A stretch of 64,000 nt of DNA, from the NCBI GenBank assembly GCA_017938315.1, contig JAGBBV010000021.1, forward strand, positions 1 through 64,000, in the 5' to 3' direction. The notes below the pieces were generated by a model. That model did not search any database. It was not told the origin of the DNA and saw only the letters and a program-made list of their open reading frames with translations. A program made the translations under genes and the position numbers. Source of the stretch: Lachnospiraceae bacterium (GTDB lineage Bacteria; Bacillota; Clostridia; Lachnospirales; Lachnospiraceae). Below are positions 39,330-47,843 of the stretch, piece by piece; within the stretch, counting starts at the first letter, position 1, and every line of letters starts with the position of its first letter.

Positions 39330-39338
39330 CCCCCCCCC
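39330..39338 (-). repeat. Poly-G9 tract at the start of the radical SAM gene
   Basis: Nine G's on the coding strand. The first is the G of the preceding gene's TAG stop, and the tract ends 8 bases before the GTG start, in the position of the ribosome-binding site; no other site is present. Confidence 0.8.
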
Positions 39339-39766
39339 TAAATTTTCCATTTGTTTTCACATACCAAATCATCTATTGAACATAATGGACTATTTGTTTT
39401 TTTTGCTAACATCTCATAAATTTTTTCATATTGATCAATAATTGTCACAACTATTAAATCGGCCATAGGCAGGTCATCTTGTGGTGAATACACAGGACAT
39501 CCCAAAACTAAATTATCAGCATTTCTGTCTATAACATATTCTATCTTGTCCATCCCCAATTCTTCAACCAAAAGCCATGCTAATTCTCCCCAACCATACA
39601 ATGCAATTTTACTAATATTGTTATTGTCAAATTTATCTTTAATATTAATTCCGTTATTTAGATTTGAAACCCACTTTTTGCATAATTTATACATTTTGAA
39701 ATATTTACTCTTTTCCTTTGTTTCAATATTCAATTTTTCTATCATCATTTTTTCAGACATGCTCAT
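39338..39766 (-). CDS. Stand-alone Rossmann-like module protein
   Basis: A 142-residue protein that is almost entirely the shared module: KIALYGWGELAWLLVEELGM, YVIDRNADN, ADLIVVTII. Its first 45 residues (EKSKYFKMYKLCKKWVSNL) resemble the linker that precedes the module in the GT2 protein at 34788, so it looks like a GT2 C-terminus without the transferase. An in-frame stop sits directly before its ATG, so it is not a continuation of the upstream gene. It may work in trans with other glycan enzymes or be a leftover. Confidence 0.6.
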   Translation of the reverse strand: MSMSEKMMIEKLNIETKEKSKYFKMYKLCKKWVSNLNNGINIKDKFDNNNISKIALYGWGELAWLLVEELGMDKIEYVIDRNADNLVLGCPVYSPQDDLPMADLIVVTIIDQYEKIYEMLAKKTNSPLCSIDDLVCENKWKI

Positions 39767-39788
39767 TTATACAACTCACGATTATTGT

Positions 39789-40706
39789 TTACAACCCAAT
39801 CGTTTTCTCCTCTCCTATATTTAACTCAAACTTTTCCTTGAAAACTCTATATTTACGATACAATATATGCTCTTGATAATAAAAGCCAAAATGGTAACAT
39901 ATCATTCTAATATCACACAGAACAAAATAGGAATTAACTGCACAAAATTTAACCATTTGTTCTTCATCACTGCCACCACCATTACCTACTCCTACCTCAA
40001 ATCCGCCCATCTTCTCCCAGAATTTACGTCTAAACATAATGGCGCAAATGGGGAATCTCATATTCACGAACTTAGGCTCTAGATTCATATTGCGAAATTC
40101 CAGAGCTTCTTTGTCTATTTGCTCGCATTTATCCCACACAAAATCAGCAATCTCATCAGAATATAATGCAGCATTATCATCCTTACTGTGCCCTCCTATT
40201 TTCAATTTTGAAAATTGTGGTGCATACTGCTTCCATTCTTTTTCATATCCTTTCAATTCGAGATATTGATAAAATCCATAATTATGCAAAGGCATCAATG
40301 GTCCTACAAAACCAATTCTATACATTTTATCATAATGGCCGAACGTTTCTTCCAAATATTCCCAAAAATGCTCTGTAAGAAATACATCCTCATCCATTTT
40401 AAAAATTAATTCCGCCTTAGGGAACAAGCTAATTGTTATATTCTGTGCAATTGTAAGTTTATTGATTTCTGTACTCAAGTATGACCAATCATATTCTATA
40501 CAAAAATCTTTTAGTTTTTCTGAAAAAATGCCACTAGAAATAATGCATACATCTACATCTTTTGGGCAAAATCTTTTTATCCTACCAAAAACGTTTTCCC
40601 ATAACAGCGGTTTGTATCCTGCAAGGACATATAATAATTTAGAACAATCCTTTTTATTATCAATAAACTCATATTTACTATTAAATTTTTCATCTTCCCG
40701 TTGCAT
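39789..40706 (-). CDS. Putative GT-A glycosyltransferase
   Basis: A 305-residue protein with a GT-A-like layout: nucleotide-binding N-terminal half, KMDEDVFLTEHFWEYLEETF with an acidic DxD-type site, and GGFEVGVGNGGGSDEEQMVK near the C-terminus, which resembles the acceptor/metal region of family 2-like enzymes. No module is attached. AGGAGATATTT precedes the ATG. Exact family is uncertain. Confidence 0.65.
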   Translation of the reverse strand: MQREDEKFNSKYEFIDNKKDCSKLLYVLAGYKPLLWENVFGRIKRFCPKDVDVCIISSGIFSEKLKDFCIEYDWSYLSTEINKLTIAQNITISLFPKAELIFKMDEDVFLTEHFWEYLEETFGHYDKMYRIGFVGPLMPLHNYGFYQYLELKGYEKEWKQYAPQFSKLKIGGHSKDDNAALYSDEIADFVWDKCEQIDKEALEFRNMNLEPKFVNMRFPICAIMFRRKFWEKMGGFEVGVGNGGGSDEEQMVKFCAVNSYFVLCDIRMICYHFGFYYQEHILYRKYRVFKEKFELNIGEEKTIGL

Positions 40707-40717
40707 ATAAATATCTC

Positions 40718-41746
40718 CTATATTTGTTCTATAAAATCTGACAAAGTATCATACTCCCCTTCGTTACGATACCATGTATGCTTCATATCTTTTACACTAC
40801 CTGCCTTACCGAATAAACAAACTTCACTATATGACTTGCTATCTAGCTCTAGAATACCAATTATATTTTTATTACGAACATATATGTACATAACATTTTC
40901 TATCAATTGCGTTTCAAAATAATTATTTTTTTGAATCTCCAATGAATCTGTACCCTCAACAATAGACTCGCACTTATTATCCCAATTGAATATTCTAAAT
41001 GGTTGTCCATTTTCTGGTATCAAATAAAAATCATTATCATACTTAAACAATCTAAAATAGTTTAACGCATTCTCATTATTATATATAGAATATGTAAATG
41101 TATATTCATCCAAAACTTCCCATGAATTCACACTTATTTGAACAATTTTAGCTTTATTTATATTATCTATACCATATACCCATACAGAATCACCATCTAC
41201 ATATAGGCATTCAATCCTTTCCAATTGCTTGATTTTATGATTTTGAATAAAATGAGTACTTGGTATTATTTCTGAAACTATAGCTTGTCCACCACATCTG
41301 TTTGCAATATAAATATGTCCATCTACCACCATCCCTCTTGTAAAAATTCGAGTGTCATTTTCAAATATAAATTCTCGTACATTTTTGGTTTCTAGATTCA
41401 CTTCCAAAACCGGAAATTCAAAATCTGATGGAATAATCCAACATATAGCATCTTCAAATAAAATCTCACAAATTTGTGTATATTTTTTACTATAATAGTT
41501 CCATTGTATTAATGATTCATCAACAACATTAAACACTCCCACTTTACATTCGTAGGGTGAGAAAAAAAACAAATCATTTTTATACATACATATTTTTCTT
41601 ACATTTCTAAAAACATCTAAGCCCGATGGTATGCATACTAAACGGCACTCATCTTCTTCACTTTTTTTGTATAACATATTCTTATCGTATGAAGGAACCC
41701 ATATGTCAACTCCATCCGCATACCCACACATTGTTCTGATTTTCAT
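40718..41746 (-). CDS. Protein of unknown function, beta-propeller-like
   Basis: About 342 residues from the ATG right after GGAGGTAAA; the frame extends 9 codons upstream. It has no family motif I recognise. Repeated short beta-strand units (KICMYKNDLFFFSPYECKVG, GMVVDGHIYIANRC, YDNDFYLIPENGQPF) suggest a beta-propeller. No signal peptide or membrane helix is visible, so it is cytoplasmic. Its position between glycosyltransferase and FkbM-like genes suggests a role in the same glycan pathway. Confidence 0.6.
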   Translation of the reverse strand: MKIRTMCGYADGVDIWVPSYDKNMLYKKSEEDECRLVCIPSGLDVFRNVRKICMYKNDLFFFSPYECKVGVFNVVDESLIQWNYYSKKYTQICEILFEDAICWIIPSDFEFPVLEVNLETKNVREFIFENDTRIFTRGMVVDGHIYIANRCGGQAIVSEIIPSTHFIQNHKIKQLERIECLYVDGDSVWVYGIDNINKAKIVQISVNSWEVLDEYTFTYSIYNNENALNYFRLFKYDNDFYLIPENGQPFRIFNWDNKCESIVEGTDSLEIQKNNYFETQLIENVMYIYVRNKNIIGILELDSKSYSEVCLFGKAGSVKDMKHTWYRNEGEYDTLSDFIEQI

Positions 41747-41796
41747 TTTACCTCCACATACTATATAAAACATAATTAGTTCTCATTTACTGAACA

Positions 41797-43020
41797 TTAT
41801 TCAAAATATATATTTTCTATAGCTACACCTCTAAAATATATATCATTCCTTTCTCCAAATTCAGATGGTATCCATAAATAATTAGTGGCGAAATCAATTG
41901 GGATTATTTTTCCTTTATATTCTGCTCCATTTATAGGGAATGATATTATTTGATGTGCTTGCGTTATATCAAACACATTTTGAATATTCTCAAATTCTAT
42001 TCTTAATTCAATTTCGCCATTCAATTCTTTTATATCTATATCTGTAGATATTTCAATCAATATTTTACTACAAGTCTTAGGAATATTTCGAATATACATT
42101 CTTGCCTTTTTCTCTGACATTATATTCTTTTGTCCCTTTGTAGTCACAAGCATTTTTCTAAATCCAAAACCAGGCAGACTATTCCAATCAGGATAATACT
42201 CAAATACACCTTCTATCCCTTCAATATCCTGTCCTACAAAATTTATTGGACGATTTCCGTTTTCGTGTCCTACAATATTACTGCGAACCGGATTATATAA
42301 ATTTTCCGAAGTAGCCGGCAACGGAAACCAATCCCCACACAAATCTTTTCTTACAAAGAATGCATTCACACCACTTATATTTGTTCCAACAAGTTGATAA
42401 CCCTTTTTATTTCCTAACTTCTCCAATGCTTTTAAAGATGCTCCTGATCTATCACTACCATCCCATACACAATCAGTATTATATGCCATCACCCAATCAA
42501 TTTCCGGTGCAAATCTGCCTTGATATTCTATTACAACAACACGTGGATTCATTTCATTAATAGACTGCCAAATATGATAATCATTTCCATCAATATCAAT
42601 GCTCAGCAAATCTAATTCTTCACCTTTGCAATATTCAGAAATATAACCATTAATATTATTAATGGTCACATAATCATTAATTACACAAAGTATTCCTTTT
42701 CGAATTGCTGGGGCAAATCGTCTACATATCTGTGCATAAGATGATTCAGTTCCTTCTATCCATAATCCACGCCATCCTTGTAACAGCAAAGCATGACTAT
42801 TGCATTCGAGACCTCTGTCCACTCCAAACTCCACAAATGTCTTATTTATAGTACCAATTCTTCTAAATATTTCATTAATGATGCCATCCTCATCATTCTG
42901 CGAATATATTTTATATCCATATTGCTCTAAATATCTCTCGTCTTTAAGTCTATTTTCTAATGCCAATGTCCACTTTAATCCCCCCCATATTTTTGTATTA
43001 AGAAAATTTGTCAAATCCAT
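41797..43020 (-). CDS. FkbM-like protein with early poly-G tract
   Basis: A 407-residue protein. Residues 40-200 look like a class I methyltransferase-type fold (YSQNDEDGIINEIFRRIGTI, FVEFGVDRGLECNSHALLLQ, LLSIDIDGNDYHIW). The rest is a beta-rich extension of unknown role. The codons for W-G-G near residue 13 contain a G7 tract (42980-42986), currently in frame. One base gained or lost would stop the protein early. AAGGAGAAT precedes the ATG. Substrate unknown. Confidence 0.7.
   Translation of the reverse strand: MDLTNFLNTKIWGGLKWTLALENRLKDERYLEQYGYKIYSQNDEDGIINEIFRRIGTINKTFVEFGVDRGLECNSHALLLQGWRGLWIEGTESSYAQICRRFAPAIRKGILCVINDYVTINNINGYISEYCKGEELDLLSIDIDGNDYHIWQSINEMNPRVVVIEYQGRFAPEIDWVMAYNTDCVWDGSDRSGASLKALEKLGNKKGYQLVGTNISGVNAFFVRKDLCGDWFPLPATSENLYNPVRSNIVGHENGNRPINFVGQDIEGIEGVFEYYPDWNSLPGFGFRKMLVTTKGQKNIMSEKKARMYIRNIPKTCSKILIEISTDIDIKELNGEIELRIEFENIQNVFDITQAHQIISFPINGAEYKGKIIPIDFATNYLWIPSEFGERNDIYFRGVAIENIYFE
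42980..42986 (-). repeat. Poly-G7 tract (in frame)
   Basis: Seven G's on the coding strand within codons 12-14 of the FkbM-like gene. Confidence 0.75.
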
Positions 43021-43103
43021 ATTATTCTCCTTGTATCAAATGACCACTTTTATAAACCACTTCAAAATATATATAATTATATACATTAATACTTTTTCAG
43101 ATA

Positions 43104-43820
43104 TTACCTGTATTTCGCAATATCTATCATTTTCATTTGCACAATATTACTTTTTTCAATAAAGCTATCAACCAATTTGAATTTTTCTAATAAATGTTCT
43201 TTACATTCATCTACATAAAATCTATTAATTCCATGTTCATATGCAAACAAATAGCCGTTATCTAACAACATTCTTTCCCACTTATCATAGCACGGAATTG
43301 TTGTACCCGGCTCTGCTGATTCCATTACATATATCCATGGTCTACATTCATACCAATCGGATATTCCCTCTAATACCTCTTTTTCATAACCTTCAACATC
43401 TATTTTACAAAAATGAACTTCTTGACCTCCTTTTATATATTTTTGGAAAATATACTGCAACGTTACGATTCGTTTATTATGTCTATTTAATAAAGCACCA
43501 CCATTCTCCATTTTCGAGGTAACGGTTTCATCAAACGTAGACCCTGTCCCACATGCAACCAAATCCATATATCCCATTTCTTTTCCAACACCCACACATA
43601 AATTTATATCTCTTGGACATTCCTCGTCTAGGAGCAAACACATTGACCTAAGTGGCTCTATATTTATTCCACATCCTCCCCTCAAAGAGAAAAAATTTGT
43701 AACACTGATATTAACGGGATCATTTGCACCAACATCAATCCAAAAAACTTTTTCAACATCCTTTAATACAAAATATAAAATAATATCTTCCAGTTCCTGT
43801 GCATATGATTTATAACGCAT
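43104..43820 (-). CDS. FkbM-family methyltransferase
   Basis: About 238 residues from ATG MRYKSYAQELEDIIL, 8 bases after GAGG. FkbM features are WIDVGANDPVNISVTNFFSL, INIEPL and CKIDVEGYEKEVLEG, matching SAM-dependent O-methyltransferases common in surface-glycan clusters. It is the first recognisable gene of the operon. The region upstream has no clear promoter by eye, but a decayed region begins there. Confidence 0.85.
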   Translation of the reverse strand: MRYKSYAQELEDIILYFVLKDVEKVFWIDVGANDPVNISVTNFFSLRGGCGINIEPLRSMCLLLDEECPRDINLCVGVGKEMGYMDLVACGTGSTFDETVTSKMENGGALLNRHNKRIVTLQYIFQKYIKGGQEVHFCKIDVEGYEKEVLEGISDWYECRPWIYVMESAEPGTTIPCYDKWERMLLDNGYLFAYEHGINRFYVDECKEHLLEKFKLVDSFIEKSNIVQMKMIDIAKYR

Positions 43821-44038
43821 CTCCTTTACCTCTTTTCCTTCCATTTTTCCTTTTTGTTACTAGTTTCAAGCTATCTTTTTTTTAAAACTATATAATAAAA
43901 GCAACCACGAAAACCGATAAGTAATTACTTATTATCCACTTTCATCGCTGCTTCTCATCCTCCTTGACTATTATTCGACTTCCTTGTCCTATTCTTCTTT
44001 TCATTATATTATATCGACATTTTTTATGGATTCTTTAC

Positions 44039-44191
44039 CTAATGCATAATATTTCTTCTACATATCACCAACAGGTTGAGTGACCTTAGTGTTCCAATAC
44101 GGCGTGCACCTTCTACCATCAGGGCCTTTTTCCCCTGACTTTCATTCTTCCATTCCAAAAGCTTTTTATATATTTTTCTCTTTAACACCAT
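44039..44191 (-). pseudogene. Remnant of a DUF4143-type AAA ATPase
   Basis: The start MVLKRKIYKKLLEWKNESQG and KKALMVEGARRIG match the N-terminus of AAA_14/DUF4143 ATP-binding proteins up to the Walker A region, where the frame departs and ends. The rest of the roughly 400-residue gene is missing. The neighbourhood (43.8-45.9 kb) is a zone of broken genes. Confidence 0.65.
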
Positions 44192-44203
44192 AAGTACCTC
44201 CAA

Positions 44204-44310
44204 ATTATACGCACATGTACAACCCACACATTTTTTTGATTATGCGCACATTGTAACTCTTTTTTTATTATACGCAAGTATTAAAACTTTAAATCTACTG
44301 ATTATGCGCA
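44204..44310. repeat. Four spaced copies of ATTATRCGCA
   Basis: Copies at 44204-44213, 44239-44248, 44267-44276 and 44301-44310, 28-35 bp apart, directly upstream of the ATPase remnant. Read on the minus strand each contains a -10-like YATAAT preceded by TGCG; the last copy abuts the ATPase GGAGG site. Confidence 0.6.
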
Positions 44311-44479
44311 TATAACTCTTAAATATTTGTACATTCACCACATAATTTATGCTATCAGACAACAGCTCTAAAAACGGCCGCAATTCTGTTTCAAAATATT
44401 CCGGATGCTCTACCTTTGATAAGTTCAAAAAGTGTATAGCATATCGTAAAAAAATATTTCAATAATTATTCTTCTCAAA

Positions 44480-44701
44480 TCAAAAATAAATCGTCCGGAT
44501 ACCTCTTTCACCAATCACTTCATCTACGATATCCTGTATCTGCTGTAGTTCCTCATCCATGGTGTTTTCTTTCCGCGTATTCTCCATGTAATTCAGCAGA
44601 GTTTTTAACTTTAGACTGTCACCCTTGGTTCCTCCATAACACAAGAAGCTATGCAAATGCATAGCCTCTTGGTAGTATCCGTCGCAACGGAAAACTCTCA
44701 T
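44480..44701 (-). pseudogene. Fragment of an Rpn-family nuclease
   Basis: The translated segment LKLKTLLNYMENTRKENTMD is closely like FKLKSLLTYMEDTRKENAVD in the intact Rpn gene at 28929. Only the middle of the protein is present. Confidence 0.7.
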
Positions 44702-44867
44702 ATTGTTTCCACTTATAATGTAGGACTCACCATCTCTGCAACCTGCTGCGTTAGTTTCTTTTCAACTCTTAAGCTCTTCAAATCATTCACACTTGCACCT
44801 CCCGTTTTGTGATAATGCAAATATTGCACTTTCTGGAATTTATGGTGCACTATTATTCTCAACACTA

Positions 44868-45673
44868 CTATTTGGCATGGAGAATATTATATACTTTTTC
44901 CACATTAAAGTCAGGTGCGAGGTTCACCGCTGCATCATAGATTTTCTTTATAGTGCTTTCATCTTCTTCCAGTTCTTCTGCAATCAGCGGCATTTCTTTT
45001 CCTTTTGCAATTTTTCGGCATACCTGTTCTATTAATTTCAAATCCGCCCCCTGTTGTATACCTATCTTCAGGTTTTTATCTGCAATCGATTGTCCCAGCC
45101 CTTTCATATTCGCCATTCCTTTCATAATTGCTTCATTTTGGCTAACATCTACATATTTAGATATTCTCATTGTATCTCATTCAAAAACTCCTGACAAATA
45201 GTCAAATATGGGTTCGCTGTCATCTTTTCCACGTCTGATGATAATCACATTTATTAGGTCGTAATCCTCTTCCGGTTCATCCGTCTCGCCTATCACATCT
45301 GACTTTTTAATAGAATGCATGGTGACCGTATTCTGCAACTTTTTAGGTATGTTTTCATTACATATCCATATGCTGTATACCTTTTGTATATCCGCATAAT
45401 TGGTTAATTCTGTCAACATTCCCGGCTGATAGCTGATTTCTCTGGCAGCATAGTATATCCCTCTTTTGATAATCGGATACCTTGGGTTACTAGGCTTGTA
45501 ATCATTTTGAATTTCCAAATCAAAATGTAAGTGATTTCTGTAGGAAGCTGCGCCACTCTTTGGGATACGTCATCTACAGGAATATCCCCAATGCTTTCCG
45601 CATCTATATATCTGATAAATAATTGTTTAAATACGTCGTCATATCTCTTTCCTGATATGCTAAGACTAATCAT
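44868..45673 (-). pseudogene. Broken Rpn-family nuclease (frameshift and premature stop)
   Basis: Three pieces read end to end: start with YDDVFKQLFIRYIDAESIGD; after a frameshift near 45530, FDLEIQNDYKPSNPRYPIIK (PD-(D/E)XK core); and after a TGA (about 45170-45180) the tail MRISKYVDVSQNEAIMKG. The related remnant at 47.5 kb has Cys at the TGA position, so the stop is a nonsense change. It is a transposase-related family of the PD-(D/E)XK type. Confidence 0.75.
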
Positions 45674-45856
45674 TGTTTCTGTTTATTTGTTCCTTCGTTG
45701 TGAAAAAATAGCGAATCGCCATGATAATTATCTGCCGGGTCTGATAGGCTTCCTCGAATACAGATAAGTTGATTTTTACCTGTTTCTTCTATACCGATAC
45801 ATACACCTTATCATTTTTATTTTTTATCTTCAATATAAATGTTTTTTCGACAACCA

Positions 45857-45888
45857 AAAAAACAAGCCCGTCAAGAGCTTGTCTTTTT
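45857..45888 (-). terminator. Terminator after the cytidylyltransferase genes
   Basis: Stem ACAAGC/GCTTGT with a short loop followed by T7 on the minus strand, just after the stop at 45894. Confidence 0.75.
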
Positions 45889-45893
45889 ATAAA

Positions 45894-46604
45894 TCACTTT
45901 ATCCAATCTTCCCTCTCCATCTTAAGCAGTGCCTTAAACACTTCCAAGTCATCAATGGTCGTAACCTTTACATTCTTTTCCGTCCCCTTTGAAAAATACA
46001 CTGTCTCTCCCAATCGAAGCATCAATGTATTAATATAAACCTCTCCGGTTATCCCCTGTCTGTCCGCTTCTTCATACGCCCAAAGAGCCTTGCCATATCG
46101 GTAAGCCTGAGGGGTCTGCACACGCATAATTTCCGACCTTGCAATTCCTTCGCTTCCTGACTTTCCGTCTTCCGTACGCACAATGGTCTCCTGGCATCTG
46201 AGTGAACTTAAGCCGGAGCCTTTTTGCATACAGGTTTTAATCGCATCAGTAATCACTTCTTCTGTGATAAAGGGTCTGATTGCATCATGCACTAAAATCA
46301 CATCATCCTCTGTGCAGATTTCCCGTAATGCTTTTACACCTTTGCCGGTAGATTCCTGTCCGTCATTTCCGCCATGCACAATCCACTTAAGCTTCGTAAT
46401 CCGGTATTGTCTGGCATAAGCCCGAAGTACTTCATGCCAACCGTCTAAGCATACCACTGCAATTCCGTCAATTTCGGGATGCCTCTCAAAATTCTCCAAA
46501 GTGTAAATAATAAGCGGTTTGTCATATACGTTCATAAATTGTTTGGGAATATCCTGTGCAGTCCTGCTGCCGTATCCCCCTGCTAATATTAATGCTATAT
46601 TCAT
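45894..46604 (-). CDS. IspD/TarI-like cytidylyltransferase
   Basis: A 236-residue enzyme of the IspD/TarI family (ALILAGGYGSRTAQDIPKQF, VHDAIRPFITEE, RVQTPQAYRYG). TarI makes CDP-ribitol; related enzymes activate other sugar-alcohol phosphates with CTP. It follows the paralogue by 33 bases and the LicD-type genes, so the product probably feeds LicD-type phosphotransfer rather than isoprenoid synthesis. Which sugar alcohol is unknown. Confidence 0.85.
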   Translation of the reverse strand: MNIALILAGGYGSRTAQDIPKQFMNVYDKPLIIYTLENFERHPEIDGIAVVCLDGWHEVLRAYARQYRITKLKWIVHGGNDGQESTGKGVKALREICTEDDVILVHDAIRPFITEEVITDAIKTCMQKGSGLSSLRCQETIVRTEDGKSGSEGIARSEIMRVQTPQAYRYGKALWAYEEADRQGITGEVYINTLMLRLGETVYFSKGTEKNVKVTTIDDLEVFKALLKMEREDWIK

Positions 46605-46637
46605 CCAAAGCTCCTTTTCAAAGGCTTGTCATCTGTA

Positions 46638-47360
46638 CTATTTCCTCGCATCTAACGGTTCTTCTGCTGTTTTCATCTTATAAAGTGCCTTAAACATCGC
46701 CACATCTTCTACGGTATTGATCTTGATATTCACATCTGAGCCTTCCGAAAAATATACCTTTTCTCCCAGCTTGGTAATCATAGAGCTGTTGTCCCATGCT
46801 CCCAGACAGTTCTCAGCAATTGCTCTCTCATGCAGTCCCAAGATAACATTATAATCGAATGCCTGCGGTGTCTGTACCTTCATAATCTCGTAGCGGTTCA
46901 TACTCTGATAGCCTTCTTTGCCATCGCTGGAGTGCATAATTGTATCCATGATATGGGTTGCCGCTACACCCATTCCTTTTTTGCGGCATTTCTCTATGCT
47001 TTTGGTGATAATTTCTTCGGATACTAAAGGGCGGATGGCATCATGAATGACTACCACATCTCCCTTGTCCATTCTCTCCTTCAAAAGCTGTAAGCCTTTG
47101 TAGGTGGACTCCTGGGCATCCTTACCACCGGAAATAATGTCCGTCAGCTTGGTAACATTAAACTGCTTACTGTATACCCGTACCATTTCCTGCCAGCCGT
47201 CCAGGCAGGTGACAATGATTTCATCTATCTCCGGGTGCTTCTGAAAAGCCTCCAATGTATATACGATGATTGGTCTGTTATTGACATTAACAAACTGCTT
47301 GGGAATATCCATCTGAAATCTGGAATCGGTTCCTCCGGCTAAGATTAACGCGACATTCAT
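46638..47360 (-). CDS. IspD/TarI-like cytidylyltransferase (second copy)
   Basis: A 240-residue paralogue of the next gene: ALILAGGTDSRFQMDIPKQF, HDAIRPLVSEE, KVQTPQAFDYN. The two share layout but differ enough to have separate substrates. AAGGAGGG precedes its ATG. A decayed Rpn piece separates it from the LicD-type gene. Confidence 0.85.
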   Translation of the reverse strand: MNVALILAGGTDSRFQMDIPKQFVNVNNRPIIVYTLEAFQKHPEIDEIIVTCLDGWQEMVRVYSKQFNVTKLTDIISGGKDAQESTYKGLQLLKERMDKGDVVVIHDAIRPLVSEEIITKSIEKCRKKGMGVAATHIMDTIMHSSDGKEGYQSMNRYEIMKVQTPQAFDYNVILGLHERAIAENCLGAWDNSSMITKLGEKVYFSEGSDVNIKINTVEDVAMFKALYKMKTAEEPLDARK

Positions 47361-47458
47361 CGATTTGCCCTCCTTGATACCGCTGCGGTTGCCCTGCTAT
47401 TTCATTTACTACTTTATATATCGGTATTTTCATAGAAATCTTTAATGAGCATTGCTAT

Positions 47459-47785
47459 TTACCTTTTGTCCACGAAATCACTAACTCTCTCCGCCTTCGC
47501 TGCAATCTTCAACCATCTTTTCAATATCATCAAATCTTCTTGTGCATAAATCTCATCACATAGCGTCTCCGGAACTGTTTCCAGTTCGCTTAGTAGCTCT
47601 ATGATATCAGATGCCTTTCCTTGTCTTATGCCTTTCTTTAGATTTTTATCTGCAATCAATTGTCCCAGATCTTTCATATCTGCTATTCCCTTCTTAACTG
47701 CTTCATTTTGACTAATATCTACATATTTGCACACCCTCATTGTATCACACTCAAATATGCCTGACAAATAGTCAAAAATCGGCTT
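47459..47785 (-). pseudogene. C-terminal remnant of an Rpn-family nuclease
   Basis: The segment KPIFDYLSGIFECDTMRVCK and the helical tail match the end of the broken Rpn gene at 44868. The frame runs upstream into the LicD gene's end by chance. No N-terminal nuclease core remains. Confidence 0.65.
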
Positions 47786-47794
47786 GTTTTTTCG

Positions 47795-47838
47795 ATAACA
47801 AAACAAAAACAAGCCCACAGGGGAGCTTGTTTTCCTAA
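47795..47838 (-). terminator. Terminator after the LicD-type genes
   Basis: Stem ACAAGC...GCTTGT around CCCCTGTGG followed by T5 on the minus strand, directly after the LicD gene stop. Confidence 0.75.
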
Positions 47839-47843
47839 TGTTC

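Noticed and set aside
44240..44428. A 62-residue ORF in the decayed region
   Set aside because: No ribosome-binding site, no recognisable family, and its end overlaps the spaced repeats; probably a fragment or chance ORF.
44868..45673. Insertion sequence
   Set aside because: Rpn-type pieces only; no terminal inverted repeats or target-site duplication could be seen.
45894..47360. Isoprenoid-pathway ispD genes
   Set aside because: Two copies together with LicD-type genes and no other isoprenoid genes favour CDP-alcohol synthesis.
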